The notes under the pieces were generated by a model. The model was not told where the DNA came from and ran no database searches. It saw nothing but the letters and a program-made list of their open reading frames with translations. A DNA stretch of 64,000 bases, from contig MSED01000003.1 in NCBI GenBank assembly GCA_002099365.1, positions 2,294,001-2,358,000 on the forward strand, read 5' to 3'. Positions 63,988-64,000 of the stretch are shown here, piece after piece (the first letter of the stretch is position 1; the number at the start of each line of letters is the position of its first letter). Source of the DNA: Phialophora verrucosa. Lineage: Eukaryota; Ascomycota; Eurotiomycetes; Chaetothyriales; Herpotrichiellaceae. The translations under genes were made by a program, and so were the position numbers.

Positions 63988-64000
63988 GGCCTCCAGTACG

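Noticed and set aside
1..64000. PKS, NRPS or terpene synthase
   Set aside because: No ketoacyl-synthase, adenylation or DDxxD-type terpene synthase sequence was seen in any long frame, so a classical biosynthetic cluster is not supported within the window.
1..64000. tRNA, rRNA or CRISPR arrays
   Set aside because: No cloverleaf-type box pairs, rRNA-like tracts or regularly spaced repeats were noticed; a tRNAscan run would be needed to exclude a tRNA.

Overview
The window is nuclear DNA from a filamentous ascomycete (Pezizomycotina). The evidence is genes interrupted by short introns (about 41-190 bp, nearly all GT-AG, two apparently GC-AG), Zn2Cys6 transcription factors, a fungal-type pyruvate kinase, UPF0590/DUF1769 and DUF1748 proteins, and an F-BAR/DEP/RhoGAP protein. 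Class or genus cannot be fixed from sequence alone. Most exon coordinates were worked out by hand from splice consensus, phase and family conservation; each multi-exon model given closes in frame except where a lesion is reported.

Region 1 (about 0.3-33.5 kb) is a dense block of oxidative and CoA-linked genes: a phenol-hydroxylase-like FAD monooxygenase, a Zn2Cys6 regulator, a salicylate-hydroxylase-like FAD monooxygenase, an EthD-domain protein, an SDR, an MFS transporter with a one-base frameshift, a Baeyer-Villiger monooxygenase, a class III CoA-transferase, a cupin, a VOC (glyoxalase-fold) protein, a second SDR, a second Zn2Cys6 regulator, an AtuA/DUF1446 protein, a second VOC protein, a cytochrome P450 and a 3-ketosteroid-dehydrogenase-like flavoprotein. 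There is no polyketide synthase, NRPS or terpene synthase, so this looks more like a catabolic or modification cluster than a classical biosynthetic one. A plausible but unproven logic is import, hydroxylation, alcohol oxidation, Baeyer-Villiger oxygen insertion, CoA activation and AtuA-linked processing of a phenolic, alicyclic or terpenoid compound. A short motif, CCGGTA(A/T) or its complement, recurs in the intergenic DNA of this block.

Region 2 (33.5-40.2 kb) is a decaying edge: degenerate short repeats, an O-methyltransferase pseudogene, a CYP52-like P450 with an altered heme motif, and about 2 kb with no recognisable gene.

Region 3 (40.2-64 kb) is mostly ordinary chromosome: a secreted Ser/Thr-rich protein, an MFS transporter, a DUF1769 protein, a coiled-coil protein, a small DUF1748 protein with a 6-bp first exon, pyruvate kinase, an Rgd2/Rga8-like RhoGAP, an F-box protein and a twin-CX9C protein.
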